30,754 nt of DNA from an uncultured Alistipes sp. (GTDB taxonomy: Bacteria; Bacteroidota; Bacteroidia; Bacteroidales; UBA932): NCBI GenBank assembly GCA_900550465.1, contig URSC01000024.1:1-30754 (forward strand), given 5' to 3'. Below are positions 15,386 through 23,679 of this stretch, one piece after another. The position numbers were made by a program, and so were the translations under genes. Below the pieces are notes generated by a model that did not search any database, was not told the DNA's origin, and saw nothing but the letters and a program-made list of their open reading frames with translations. Numbering within the stretch: position 1 is the stretch's first letter; each line of letters starts with the position of its first letter.

Positions 15386-16840
15386 ATGAGACACATACCT
15401 ACATTTACCAGGATTCTGTTCATTATTGCATCAGCCGCCCTCCTGCATCCTGCCGCCATGACGGCGCAGCCGCAGAAGCGCTTCCTGACATTGGAACAAT
15501 GCAGGGCCATTGCCATTGACAGCAGCGCCATCCTGCGCAGCGCCCGGATGATGGAGGAGAAGACTGAATTTGACCGCAAGGCCGTCCTGACCAATTTCCT
15601 GCCCAAGATTTCCGGATACGGGCTCTACCTGTGGACCTCCAACTCATTTGACTACGATTTCGGAGGAGGTGCCCTGCCCATCTACAAGAACGTCTATGGG
15701 AACCTTGTTCCCGACCTTATGAAGGACGCCGCCGGCAACATCGTCTACAACAACGGGATACCGGTATTCAACCAGTACGCCGTGATCCCGCCGATGACCC
15801 TGAGCGTGGATCTGGCCAACACATTCACCGCAGGTGTTTCCGTAACGCAGCCCGTGTTCATGGGAGGCAAGATCGTCTCCGGATACCGCATGGCGGCCAT
15901 CGGCACCGAGATGTCCGCCCTCAACACCCGGCTCAAGGCAGAGGAAGTGACAGTATCCGTGGACGAGGCCTACTGGCTGCTCGTCAAGACATGCCGGCTG
16001 CTGGAGACCGCAGAAAGCTTCAGCGCGACTGTGGACAGCATGTATGCTTTCGTGCAGAACGCTGTTGAGGTAGGAATGGCGACCAGGACCGATCTGCTCA
16101 AGGTCGAGGTGCAGCGCGGCAACGCAGCCCTGATGCTCGCCAAGGCCGACAACGGACACCGTCTGGCCATGATGAACCTCTGCCACATCCTCGGCCTGCC
16201 CCTGACGGCCAAACTCGAGGTGGACCAGAGCGGATTTGACATAGACAGTACGGAACTGCTGCCTGAATCCGTGTACTCAGGCGCCGACTCGGTGGAAGGA
16301 AGGACCGACTACCAGCTGCTGGTCAAGCAGGCGGAACTGAAAAGGCGCAACGTGGACTTCGTCCGCTCCGATTTCCTTCCTCAGCTGGGGGTGATGGCCA
16401 GCTACGGGTACACCTACGGCCTCAAGCTGATGGATAAGACACTGCTCAACCAGGACGGCTTTACGGTCATGGCCACACTCAAAGTGCCCATCTTCGCATG
16501 GGGAGAGGGCTACTTCAAGGTACAGTCCGCGAAAAAGGAGTACGGGATGGCACTGGAGGAGCTCGAAAGATTAGAAGGGCTGATGGAACTTGAGCGCACG
16601 CGCAACCAGTACGCAGTATCCGAGGCCGCCCTTCAGGCCACTCTGGCCCGCAAAGCCATGGAGAGCGCCGAAAAGAATCTCACGGTTTCCCGTGACCAGT
16701 ACGAACTGGGCATGGAGACTCTGGTCAATGTTCTTGAGGCTCAGACCCAGTGGAGCAAATGCCGCAGCGAATGGATAGAGGCCGTGGCCGACTACAGGCT
16801 GGCATGCACGAAATATCTGAAATCGGTCGGTTCCCTGTAA
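15386..16840 (+). CDS. TolC-family outer-membrane efflux channel
   Basis: The third part of the efflux system has a signal peptide ending AMTA-Q, then two related halves rich in long helices. The motif VTQPVFMGGKIVSGYRMA in the first half and VPIFAWGEGYFKVQSAKKE in the second are typical of outer-membrane efflux proteins. The 484-residue length is normal. ATG at 15386 is preferred; a GTG two codons upstream (15380) overlaps the pump stop and would also be possible. There is no strong terminator after the gene: a T-rich stretch follows, but it forms part of the next promoter. Confidence 0.92.
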   Translation: MRHIPTFTRILFIIASAALLHPAAMTAQPQKRFLTLEQCRAIAIDSSAILRSARMMEEKTEFDRKAVLTNFLPKISGYGLYLWTSNSFDYDFGGGALPIYKNVYGNLVPDLMKDAAGNIVYNNGIPVFNQYAVIPPMTLSVDLANTFTAGVSVTQPVFMGGKIVSGYRMAAIGTEMSALNTRLKAEEVTVSVDEAYWLLVKTCRLLETAESFSATVDSMYAFVQNAVEVGMATRTDLLKVEVQRGNAALMLAKADNGHRLAMMNLCHILGLPLTAKLEVDQSGFDIDSTELLPESVYSGADSVEGRTDYQLLVKQAELKRRNVDFVRSDFLPQLGVMASYGYTYGLKLMDKTLLNQDGFTVMATLKVPIFAWGEGYFKVQSAKKEYGMALEELERLEGLMELERTRNQYAVSEAALQATLARKAMESAEKNLTVSRDQYELGMETLVNVLEAQTQWSKCRSEWIEAVADYRLACTKYLKSVGSL

Positions 16841-16845
16841 ACTGT

Positions 16846-16878
16846 TTTGTTTTTTTTCACAAAAAATTGCCAATTTTG
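16846..16878 (+). promoter_or_regulatory. Bacteroidota-type promoter upstream of the surface-protein operon
   Basis: TTTG at 16846-16849 and CAATTTTG at 16871-16878 (seven of eight to TAnnTTTG) are separated by 21 bases, the expected spacing. Transcription should start near 16884, about 24 bases before the first ATG. A 7-bp inverted repeat, AATTGCC (16865-16871) and GGCAATT (16901-16907), flanks this start region. Confidence 0.6.
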
Positions 16879-16907
16879 CGCTTTATTCGCACCTATAAAC
16901 GGCAATT

Positions 16908-17711
16908 ATGAAATATCCAAAACTGTTATTTGCAGCCGCAGTGCTGCTGCTTGCAGGCATCTGCCATACATCCTACGCAGACAACCAGACCAAGAGAGTC
17001 CGCGGTGTCACCGGCAGATGCGAGATTACCAGACACATAACCCTTGACCAGGCCGAGCAGAGAGCCCTCCAGGACGCCAAGACCAACGCCCTGCGCAAGG
17101 CCGGAGTACCCGAGAAGCTGTGGACCGTCACAGGTCTGATCAGCCAGGACGACGGCAGCGAGTTCAGCCAGGTACTCTCCAGAATGACCACTCTTCAGGT
17201 CGACGGCTTCATAAACATACGCGATGTCGCATACTCTGAGATAGAGGAGAACGGCAGGCGCTACGCCGTAGCCACCATCGACGCCGACGTACAGAGAGGC
17301 GGCGAGATAGATCCCACATTCGTACTCGACATCAACGGAGTCGACGGAATCTATGCCAACGGCAGCGAACTCAAGTTCAAGGCCAAGGTCTACGGGCACG
17401 ACGCCTACATCCACCTCTTCTGGTTCGACGAGACAGGAGGTTCCGTCATCTTCCCCAGCAACTACGAGAAGAAGCGCCTCTTCATCAAGGAGACCGAATA
17501 CACCTTCCCCGTCAACCAGCACATGCAGTACCTGATGGAGAGAATGAATCCCGACAGCGAGTACGAGACCATCAACCTGATAGCCGTCGCCACCAAGAGG
17601 GACATCCCCTTCCTGGAGGAAAACATCACATTCGAGTCCCTCCTGAAATGGATCTACGCCATACCCGCAGACGAGAGAGCCGCCTGGAGAGAAGCCGTAG
17701 TCATCAAATAA
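16908..17711 (+). CDS. Exported LPP20/FlgT-like and DUF4384-like protein
   Basis: The signal peptide ends SYA-D at about residue 25. The N-terminal part (about 28-125) has the pattern TLDQAEQRALQDAKTNALRK followed by a beta-rich stretch, which resembles the LPP20/FlgT-N fold. The C-terminal part (about 140-240) resembles DUF4384: ELKFKAKVYGHDAYIHLFWF, then VIFPSNYEKKRLF and a final NLIAVATKRD strand. Proteins with DUF4384 are often found with cell-surface or caspase-like systems, but no peptidase is seen here. It is the first gene after a good promoter and is followed 13 bases later by the WG-repeat gene. The role is unknown; a periplasmic or outer-membrane accessory to the following surface proteins is an inference. 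Confidence 0.66.
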   Translation: MKYPKLLFAAAVLLLAGICHTSYADNQTKRVRGVTGRCEITRHITLDQAEQRALQDAKTNALRKAGVPEKLWTVTGLISQDDGSEFSQVLSRMTTLQVDGFINIRDVAYSEIEENGRRYAVATIDADVQRGGEIDPTFVLDINGVDGIYANGSELKFKAKVYGHDAYIHLFWFDETGGSVIFPSNYEKKRLFIKETEYTFPVNQHMQYLMERMNPDSEYETINLIAVATKRDIPFLEENITFESLLKWIYAIPADERAAWREAVVIK

Positions 17712-17724
17712 CCATAGAAAGACC

Positions 17725-19497
17725 ATGAAAAAGTTTCTTACCGTCATCACGGCTGCCCTTATTATGGCCGCCGCCTACGGACAGACTGAGTCCGACATGG
17801 GTTTCAAATGGGTGAGGACACTGCACGAGGATGCCGTACGCCCCTATTCCGAGGGAGTGGCGGCATACTGCGTGAACGGAGAATGGGGCTATATGGATAC
17901 CTACGGTACTCCTGTCATAACTCCGACATTCGACGACGCCCGAAGTTTCAGGTACGGAGTGGCACTGGTGTCCAAAGACTCCAAGTGGGGAGTGATCAAC
18001 CGTTCCGGCTATGTAATCATCCCCATCCAATACGACAGCATAGAGCAGTTCTCCGACAATACAGCACTGGCCGTCAAGGACGGCAGGACCTACTACCTAT
18101 ACTCTTCAGGACAGATAAGGGAACTTCCCGGGAACATCCGTTTCCACTCCTACAGCAACGGCATCGCCAAAGTCATGAAGACATCCCGCAAGGGAGACCG
18201 CTACGGATTCATTGACAATGACAAAGGATACTATGTCATCGAGCCCCGCTACGATGAGGCGTCCGATTTCCAGGGAGAGTTCGCGATAGTCAGCAGGAAG
18301 GGACGCACCTACATCATCAACCGGAACGAAAGGAAATTCAAAGTGCACGGAAACATATCCGTCGACGGCACATCGCTCTCTCCTGAATCAGGCAGCGGGT
18401 TCATCCGCAAGGAGGACGGTACCTACAACCTTCTGAGGAAGGAACGCAACACATTCACCGAAGTACCTTCCTCATACAGCAAGGCCAATCCTTTCCACGA
18501 AGGTCTGGCCCTCGTAAACTCAGGCGGAAGTCTCAGGTTCATCAATCCCTCCGGAGCCATCGCGATAGACCTGAGCGGATACGACAACGCCGGCAACTTC
18601 TCGGACGGCCTCGCATGGGTAGAGTCCAATGGGAAATACGGATATATCGACACCAAGGGCCGCCTGGTCATCGATACAGTCTTCTCTCTCGCTGGGGATT
18701 TCAGCGAGGGCTTCGCCACTGCCTCCTACCAGGAGCGCAGGGGCATCATCAAGAAAGCCGCACCTTACGACACATATCCAAGACTGGCCGTCAGCTCCGT
18801 CAAGCTCAGTGACGGGAACGGCAATTCGACCGTAGAACCCGGTGAGTCCTTCCGCTACAGCGTTACCATCGAGAACTCCGGAGACGAAGCGGCATCAGGA
18901 GTCTCGGCCGCCCTGGCAATAACCGGAGGCAGGACGGATCTGACCATAGAGTCGGCTGCCGCGGCAGTCCCTGTCATATACTCAGGAGAGTCCGAGACAG
19001 TGACATTCTCCGGCAGAGCCGGCAGCTATCTGTCCCCCGGAGAGATACCGCTGAACATATCCGTCACCGCCGACAACCTTCTGGGCACGGTCACAGACTC
19101 CAGGACCATCAAGTCCGGAGCGGCAAGCCGCAGCCGGCTCGTGATAGCCAGCTACAGGGTATTCACCCCTGACGACACCCCTATACAGAAAGGCAAGGAC
19201 ATACGCCTGGAGATATACATCAGGAACGAGGGACAGGACGTAGCCAGGAACTCGTCTGTAAGGCTCAGACTGCCTGACGGGGTATCCGCCAAGTCCATCG
19301 AGCTCAGCGCAGGCAATGTCGCTCCCGGACAGTCCGCCAGGGTGACCACCCTCCTTGAGGTTGACGAGGCCGAGGCCCAGAACATCTTCTCGATTATCAC
19401 CAGCGTATCGGAGATGTCCAAAAAGCAGTCCGATGTCAAGTTCGTATCTTTCGAGATAGGCAAAGTAAGTTCATCCGTTAATTTCCTTCTTCAGTAG
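17725..19497 (+). CDS. WG-repeat protein with two CARDB-like domains
   Basis: After a signal peptide (residues 1-20, ending AAAYG-Q), about six or seven WG-type beta repeats fill residues 30-345. Examples are GEWGYMDTYGTPVITPTFDD, SKWGVINRSGYVIIPIQYDS, RYGFIDNDKGYYVIEPRYDE and GKYGYIDTKGRLVIDTVFSL. Two Ig-like CARDB-type domains follow at about 350-465 and 468-580, each with the DGxxG/GESFRYSVTIENSGDEAASG or GKDIRLEIYIRNEGQDVARN pattern. The mature protein should be periplasmic or surface-exposed and built for binding rather than catalysis. The gaps are 13 bases upstream and 3 downstream. The ligand is not predictable. Confidence 0.8.
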   Translation: MKKFLTVITAALIMAAAYGQTESDMGFKWVRTLHEDAVRPYSEGVAAYCVNGEWGYMDTYGTPVITPTFDDARSFRYGVALVSKDSKWGVINRSGYVIIPIQYDSIEQFSDNTALAVKDGRTYYLYSSGQIRELPGNIRFHSYSNGIAKVMKTSRKGDRYGFIDNDKGYYVIEPRYDEASDFQGEFAIVSRKGRTYIINRNERKFKVHGNISVDGTSLSPESGSGFIRKEDGTYNLLRKERNTFTEVPSSYSKANPFHEGLALVNSGGSLRFINPSGAIAIDLSGYDNAGNFSDGLAWVESNGKYGYIDTKGRLVIDTVFSLAGDFSEGFATASYQERRGIIKKAAPYDTYPRLAVSSVKLSDGNGNSTVEPGESFRYSVTIENSGDEAASGVSAALAITGGRTDLTIESAAAAVPVIYSGESETVTFSGRAGSYLSPGEIPLNISVTADNLLGTVTDSRTIKSGAASRSRLVIASYRVFTPDDTPIQKGKDIRLEIYIRNEGQDVARNSSVRLRLPDGVSAKSIELSAGNVAPGQSARVTTLLEVDEAEAQNIFSIITSVSEMSKKQSDVKFVSFEIGKVSSSVNFLLQ

Positions 19498-19500
19498 ACT

Positions 19501-20139
19501 ATGAAAAGACTACACGCCATAATACTCACCGCACTCCTGGCGACCGCGCTCGCCTCTACCCGTGCGGAAGCCCAGTTCGTCAAATTCTCTCTGGGGCTTG
19601 AGGCCGGAGGTTCCGGTCTCCTGCTCCTGCCAACACCTGAGAGCGGCCTCAACATCAGCGGAGGCGCGCAGGGCGGACTGGCGCTGGACCTTCATTTCGG
19701 ACGCTTTATCGGAGTAAGCGCAGCCGCCCACTACGCCTTCCATTACTATAACTTCAACATAGCCGGCGACTACACCGCCTCATCCATGCAGCACTACATA
19801 CAGGTCCCCGTACTGCTGCAGCTCCGCACCGGAAAGACCGTAGCCATCGAGGCGGGCATAGTACAGTCCATCCTGGCTGCCTCCGAATACAGCGAGGGGG
19901 TTAAGGGCGAAGACCCGTCCTGGAGCTCCAACCCAGACCCCGGTGCCGCCCAGTACATCCTGAGCGCGGCGGCCGGCCTGAAATTCTACCTGGGCAATAC
20001 AGTTTACCTCACCCTCCGCGGCACCTACGGCCTGAGCCGGGCATACAACATCTACGGTTACGGGGCCATTCCCGCCTCCGCCCAGCTGGGTATAGGATTC
20101 AAACTGTACAACTACCGCAAATCCGCCTTCAAACTTTAA
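19501..20139 (+). CDS. Small outer-membrane beta-barrel protein (PorT/OmpW-like)
   Basis: A signal peptide (about 1-24, ending RAEA-Q) is followed by alternating amphipathic strands, such as FVKFSLGLEAGGSGL, GALDLHFGRFIGVSAAAHYAF, HYIQVPVLLQLRTG, AAGLKFYLGNTVYLTLRGTY and a last strand SAQLGIGFKLYNY. At 212 residues this fits an eight-strand barrel of the PorT-like outer-membrane group. It starts 3 bases after the WG-repeat gene. The C-terminus continues a few residues past the last strand (RKSAFKL), which is unusual for a barrel that would be recognised by a terminal aromatic residue. Confidence 0.72.
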   Translation: MKRLHAIILTALLATALASTRAEAQFVKFSLGLEAGGSGLLLLPTPESGLNISGGAQGGLALDLHFGRFIGVSAAAHYAFHYYNFNIAGDYTASSMQHYIQVPVLLQLRTGKTVAIEAGIVQSILAASEYSEGVKGEDPSWSSNPDPGAAQYILSAAAGLKFYLGNTVYLTLRGTYGLSRAYNIYGYGAIPASAQLGIGFKLYNYRKSAFKL

Positions 20140-20149
20140 ACTGTACGGT

Positions 20150-21937
20150 ATGAGAAACATCATTATACGCATACTTCCGATACTCACCGCAGCCGCACTG
20201 CTGGCCGGCTGCACCAGCCCCATAGAGCCGGATGATCCGGGATCCCTCCCCTATCTTTCCGTCGGCATGCAGAGCATCACAGTGGACGGCTCGGACCAGA
20301 CTGAGACCATCCGGTTATTGACCAACCGGACCCCGTCCTTCGACTGCGACGCGAGGTGGCTGACCGTCACATATAACAGCACTGCCGGATCCGTCACCCT
20401 GAACATAGAGCAGAACACCAGTTATGAATCCAGGACAGCCTCGGTCACCATCTCCATATCAGACGGGATGATCTCCGAGACGCTGAGCGTGATCCAGAGC
20501 GCATCCGGCACACCCCACATATCCGGGCCCAGAGTCCTGAGCTTCACGGACACCGAGCTGACCCTGGCCGCAGACATCCTCAGTCAGGGCACAGATGCCG
20601 TAACCTCCGCGGGCTTCCTGATCGGAACAGTCCGGGAGAGTCTGTCCCAGACCGCCGGCACTATTGAGGGTCAGAGTTTCTCCGCCACCATAGGTTCCCT
20701 GACCCCGTCCACCGTCTACTACATAGCAGCATACGCCGCCAACTCCGCAGGACTCAGCTACACCGACACCGTCACGGCCTATACCGGCGGCCTGCCGGTA
20801 CTCAAGGACCAGGTGGACGACGTGACCCCCGGCTACAGTGAGATGACCATCACCGCCACCATGGAATTCCCCGGCACCCTGACCACCACCTACGGCACCA
20901 TCCTCAGCACGGAACCGGAGCTGGACATCGACAATGCCCTGTCCATACAGACCCACCGGTATGAGAGCACGGAAGCCGGCTCCATCACATGGACAGACAC
21001 CCACTCCGGACTCAACCAGGGCAGAAGCTACTACTACCGTACATACGCCACCAACGAGTACGGCACAGTATACGGAGAAGTAGAGCAGGCCTTCACCTAC
21101 GGCACCCCTGACCTGCCCACATACTTCGTGAACATAGACCCCGTACTGACTCCGTACGAAGGACTGCCTGACAGTTACAACCCGCTATACAGCACAGACA
21201 TATCCTACCTCTACCATTCCTACTACAGGGATGACATCACGGGCAGCGGAGAATGGGAAAGCACCTACTACGACTCCTCCGACACCACGTACCGCTTCCA
21301 GGAGTACGAAGGCTGCCAGACCCTGATATTCACAAATACCGACCCCGGCACCTACTTCCTCGAAGGGGTGGAGAATGAGGATGAGCTGCTGCGGTACACG
21401 CTGAAAGACGGCTACAGCATGAACAGCATCATCTACGCCGTCGAGGAAATGGACCTCAGGCAGGAGACGGACATCAGTCCGGAATTCAGGTACCTAACAT
21501 CCTATATCGACCTGGAGATGACCTATACTGACGCCTCCGGCAACAAGGTCTCCGACCTCTCCTCAGTCCTGCTGCCCGATGCCAGTCTCACCATCGGAGG
21601 ACTGAGTTCCGACTGCGCGGTCCTGACCGACGGAAGCTGCTTCTACGAAGGAGAGGTGGAACATTACGTAAGTTACTATGACACCGGAAACACCGACACC
21701 CGCTCCCTGGGAGGCACGGCAGTATTCCCTTCCAACGGCCGCAGCATCACCATCACCATGACACTCAACCTCACTGACGGCTCCACCAAGACCCTGACCT
21801 GCGGCTACGGTTCCATCAAGCCAGGCCGCTACTACCGGATCCTCCTCAACGTCCTGGAAGTCTCCTACGAGAACGGGACCGACTTCGAACTGGATGTGAT
21901 GGAGGACTACGACGAGAACATAGACATTGACTTCTAA
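20150..21937 (+). CDS. Surface lipoprotein with BACON-like and Fn3-like domains
   Basis: The lipobox is LLAGC (Cys21), with acidic residues soon after (IEPDD), which resembles the export signal of Bacteroidota surface lipoproteins. Residues about 35-125 look like a BACON domain: a WLTVTYN segment and the ending ISETLSVIQSASG. Two Fn3-like stretches follow, marked by LTPSTVYYIAAYAANSAG (about 185-205) and LNQGRSYYYRTYATNEYG (about 285-302). The C-terminal third ends with KPGRYYRILLNV and DFELDVMEDYDENIDIDF, which resembles the end of fimbrillin-type domains in the next two genes. The size, 595 residues, and the layout suggest an adhesin or fimbria-associated protein. No enzyme motif is seen. 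Confidence 0.72.
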   Translation: MRNIIIRILPILTAAALLAGCTSPIEPDDPGSLPYLSVGMQSITVDGSDQTETIRLLTNRTPSFDCDARWLTVTYNSTAGSVTLNIEQNTSYESRTASVTISISDGMISETLSVIQSASGTPHISGPRVLSFTDTELTLAADILSQGTDAVTSAGFLIGTVRESLSQTAGTIEGQSFSATIGSLTPSTVYYIAAYAANSAGLSYTDTVTAYTGGLPVLKDQVDDVTPGYSEMTITATMEFPGTLTTTYGTILSTEPELDIDNALSIQTHRYESTEAGSITWTDTHSGLNQGRSYYYRTYATNEYGTVYGEVEQAFTYGTPDLPTYFVNIDPVLTPYEGLPDSYNPLYSTDISYLYHSYYRDDITGSGEWESTYYDSSDTTYRFQEYEGCQTLIFTNTDPGTYFLEGVENEDELLRYTLKDGYSMNSIIYAVEEMDLRQETDISPEFRYLTSYIDLEMTYTDASGNKVSDLSSVLLPDASLTIGGLSSDCAVLTDGSCFYEGEVEHYVSYYDTGNTDTRSLGGTAVFPSNGRSITITMTLNLTDGSTKTLTCGYGSIKPGRYYRILLNVLEVSYENGTDFELDVMEDYDENIDIDF

Positions 21938-21949
21938 ACGACCACAACC

Positions 21950-23677
21950 ATGAGAATCCAGCATATACTTCTGACCTCCGCCGCTGCCCTGCTTGTACTG
22001 TCAGGCTGCAGCAGGAGTTCCCGGACCGGGCTTCAGACAGGAGACTACCCGGTAACCATCACCGCCACCGGCTGCCGCATCGAGCCTTCCGGGACCAAGG
22101 CCCTGGTGGACCTGAGCACCGACCTCATCTACGCCTACCCGTTCTCGCTCGACGTCATCCCTGCCCTGACAGGAATTCCGGTATCCCCCTCCGGAATAAC
22201 CGGGAACCGTTTCACATACCTCATGCCTGAGCCCACCCAGGACATCATCTTCAGCAACCTCTACGAGGGGCTTGAAGGCTGGACATACACCACCGGCACC
22301 ACGGCACCGCTCATGACCGTCACCATGGACGGAACCACCGGCAGCGACCACGACTTCGTCCTCGGCCTCCTGCCCGAGTCCAGCATGAGTTCAGAATCCA
22401 CGTCCTATCCCGTAGACCTGAGGCGCAAGGCCGCCCGCGTCAGCGTCAACCTCCTGGCAAAGACCTCCAGCAGCGACGAGCTCATAGCGGACCTGTCCTC
22501 GCTGTTCTCCAGCATATCCCTGTCGGTCAACACCTATTCATCATACCAGGTCAACTCCGTAACCCTCGACGGGACCGGTGAGGCCTACAGCGGAGAGACT
22601 GCCGTCACATGGGAGTGCACCGCAGTTCCGGCCGGAGACACCGCGACCATCGTCCTAGAGCGGTTCATCCTCCCCGCCACCAGCCCGGTACTGACCCTCA
22701 CCCTGACCTCTCCCTCCGGCTATCAGAAGACCCTCGAGGCGACCATGAGCCAGACCATCTCGGCCAACCGCAACTACAACCTGACCCTGACCCTCCGTCA
22801 GAACGGCAGCGGCTTCGACTTCAACATCGACAGCTTCACCGAACAGGACATGGACATCGAGTTCGGCCAGGATGACCTCGTGACCCTCTCCGTCGCCCCC
22901 TCCATGCTCAGCATCGACATGAACACCAAGGCCGGCGAGGACGACACTTACGACGGTTTCGTGCTGGGCCGCGACGACCTCTATCTCTACTGCTTCTCCG
23001 CCCAGACCGATTCCCTGCTCCAAGGCTATCCCATACCGCAGACCTCCATCAGGGAGGACGGCAACTATACCTTCCGCCTGCCGCAGGGCAGTTACAGGCT
23101 GGCATTCATGAATATGGATGTCATCGCTCCGGGCAGCAAGTTCCGGATAGACACCACATCGCGGGATTACCGCAGGTACTCGAACTTCCGCCTTAGGATG
23201 GACCGCAGGAATCATCTGTCGACCCCGTTGATAGAAGGGCACTACGATGATGTGATGAATATCATTGACGACGAAGTAAGTGTTCCTGTCAATCTGTCAA
23301 AGTACACTACCGGCTACAGAGTACTGCTTAATATAGAGAATCCAGACAACATAGGCCTGAGCCAAGTTATAGACCGTATGTGGATCTCTTTTTCCTATTT
23401 TTACGACTACTGGACCGCCATTCAAAACTGGTATGGTTCTTCCTCTAACATGGTATTTACCAGCCCTGCCCTCTTCCCCAACAGTATTCAGAATATCGAT
23501 TACAACGGAAACACATACCTTGAACTTCTGAATGCAGAACTCATCACAACCGATGGTGAACTATACTTCGACATTCTCACAACTGATGGACAGACCAGGC
23601 GCCTAACCAGCAATATCAGCAATATCACTGATTTTAGCACTCTCATAATAACCCTGAACATCAACGACATACTGTAG
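21950..23677 (+). CDS. Fimbrillin-like surface lipoprotein
   Basis: The lipobox is VLSGC (Cys20), followed by basic SRSSR rather than acidic residues. The N-terminal 300 residues look like a fimbrillin/Mfa-type domain: DLRRKAARVSVNLLAK at about 158-173, a beta-rich core, then NYNLTLTLRQNGSGFDFNI and MDIEFGQ. A second domain from about residue 310 to the end contains DLYLYCFSAQTD and NYTFRLPQGSYRLAFMNM, like FimB/Mfa2-type proteins. GC falls sharply from about base 23255 to the stop (25 of 60 G+C in 23401-23460, against 40 of 60 in 22081-22140), so the last 140 residues have another base composition. The gene starts 12 bases after the previous lipoprotein gene and ends 2 bases before the next. 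Confidence 0.72.
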   Translation: MRIQHILLTSAAALLVLSGCSRSSRTGLQTGDYPVTITATGCRIEPSGTKALVDLSTDLIYAYPFSLDVIPALTGIPVSPSGITGNRFTYLMPEPTQDIIFSNLYEGLEGWTYTTGTTAPLMTVTMDGTTGSDHDFVLGLLPESSMSSESTSYPVDLRRKAARVSVNLLAKTSSSDELIADLSSLFSSISLSVNTYSSYQVNSVTLDGTGEAYSGETAVTWECTAVPAGDTATIVLERFILPATSPVLTLTLTSPSGYQKTLEATMSQTISANRNYNLTLTLRQNGSGFDFNIDSFTEQDMDIEFGQDDLVTLSVAPSMLSIDMNTKAGEDDTYDGFVLGRDDLYLYCFSAQTDSLLQGYPIPQTSIREDGNYTFRLPQGSYRLAFMNMDVIAPGSKFRIDTTSRDYRRYSNFRLRMDRRNHLSTPLIEGHYDDVMNIIDDEVSVPVNLSKYTTGYRVLLNIENPDNIGLSQVIDRMWISFSYFYDYWTAIQNWYGSSSNMVFTSPALFPNSIQNIDYNGNTYLELLNAELITTDGELYFDILTTDGQTRRLTSNISNITDFSTLIITLNINDIL

Positions 23678-23679
23678 AC

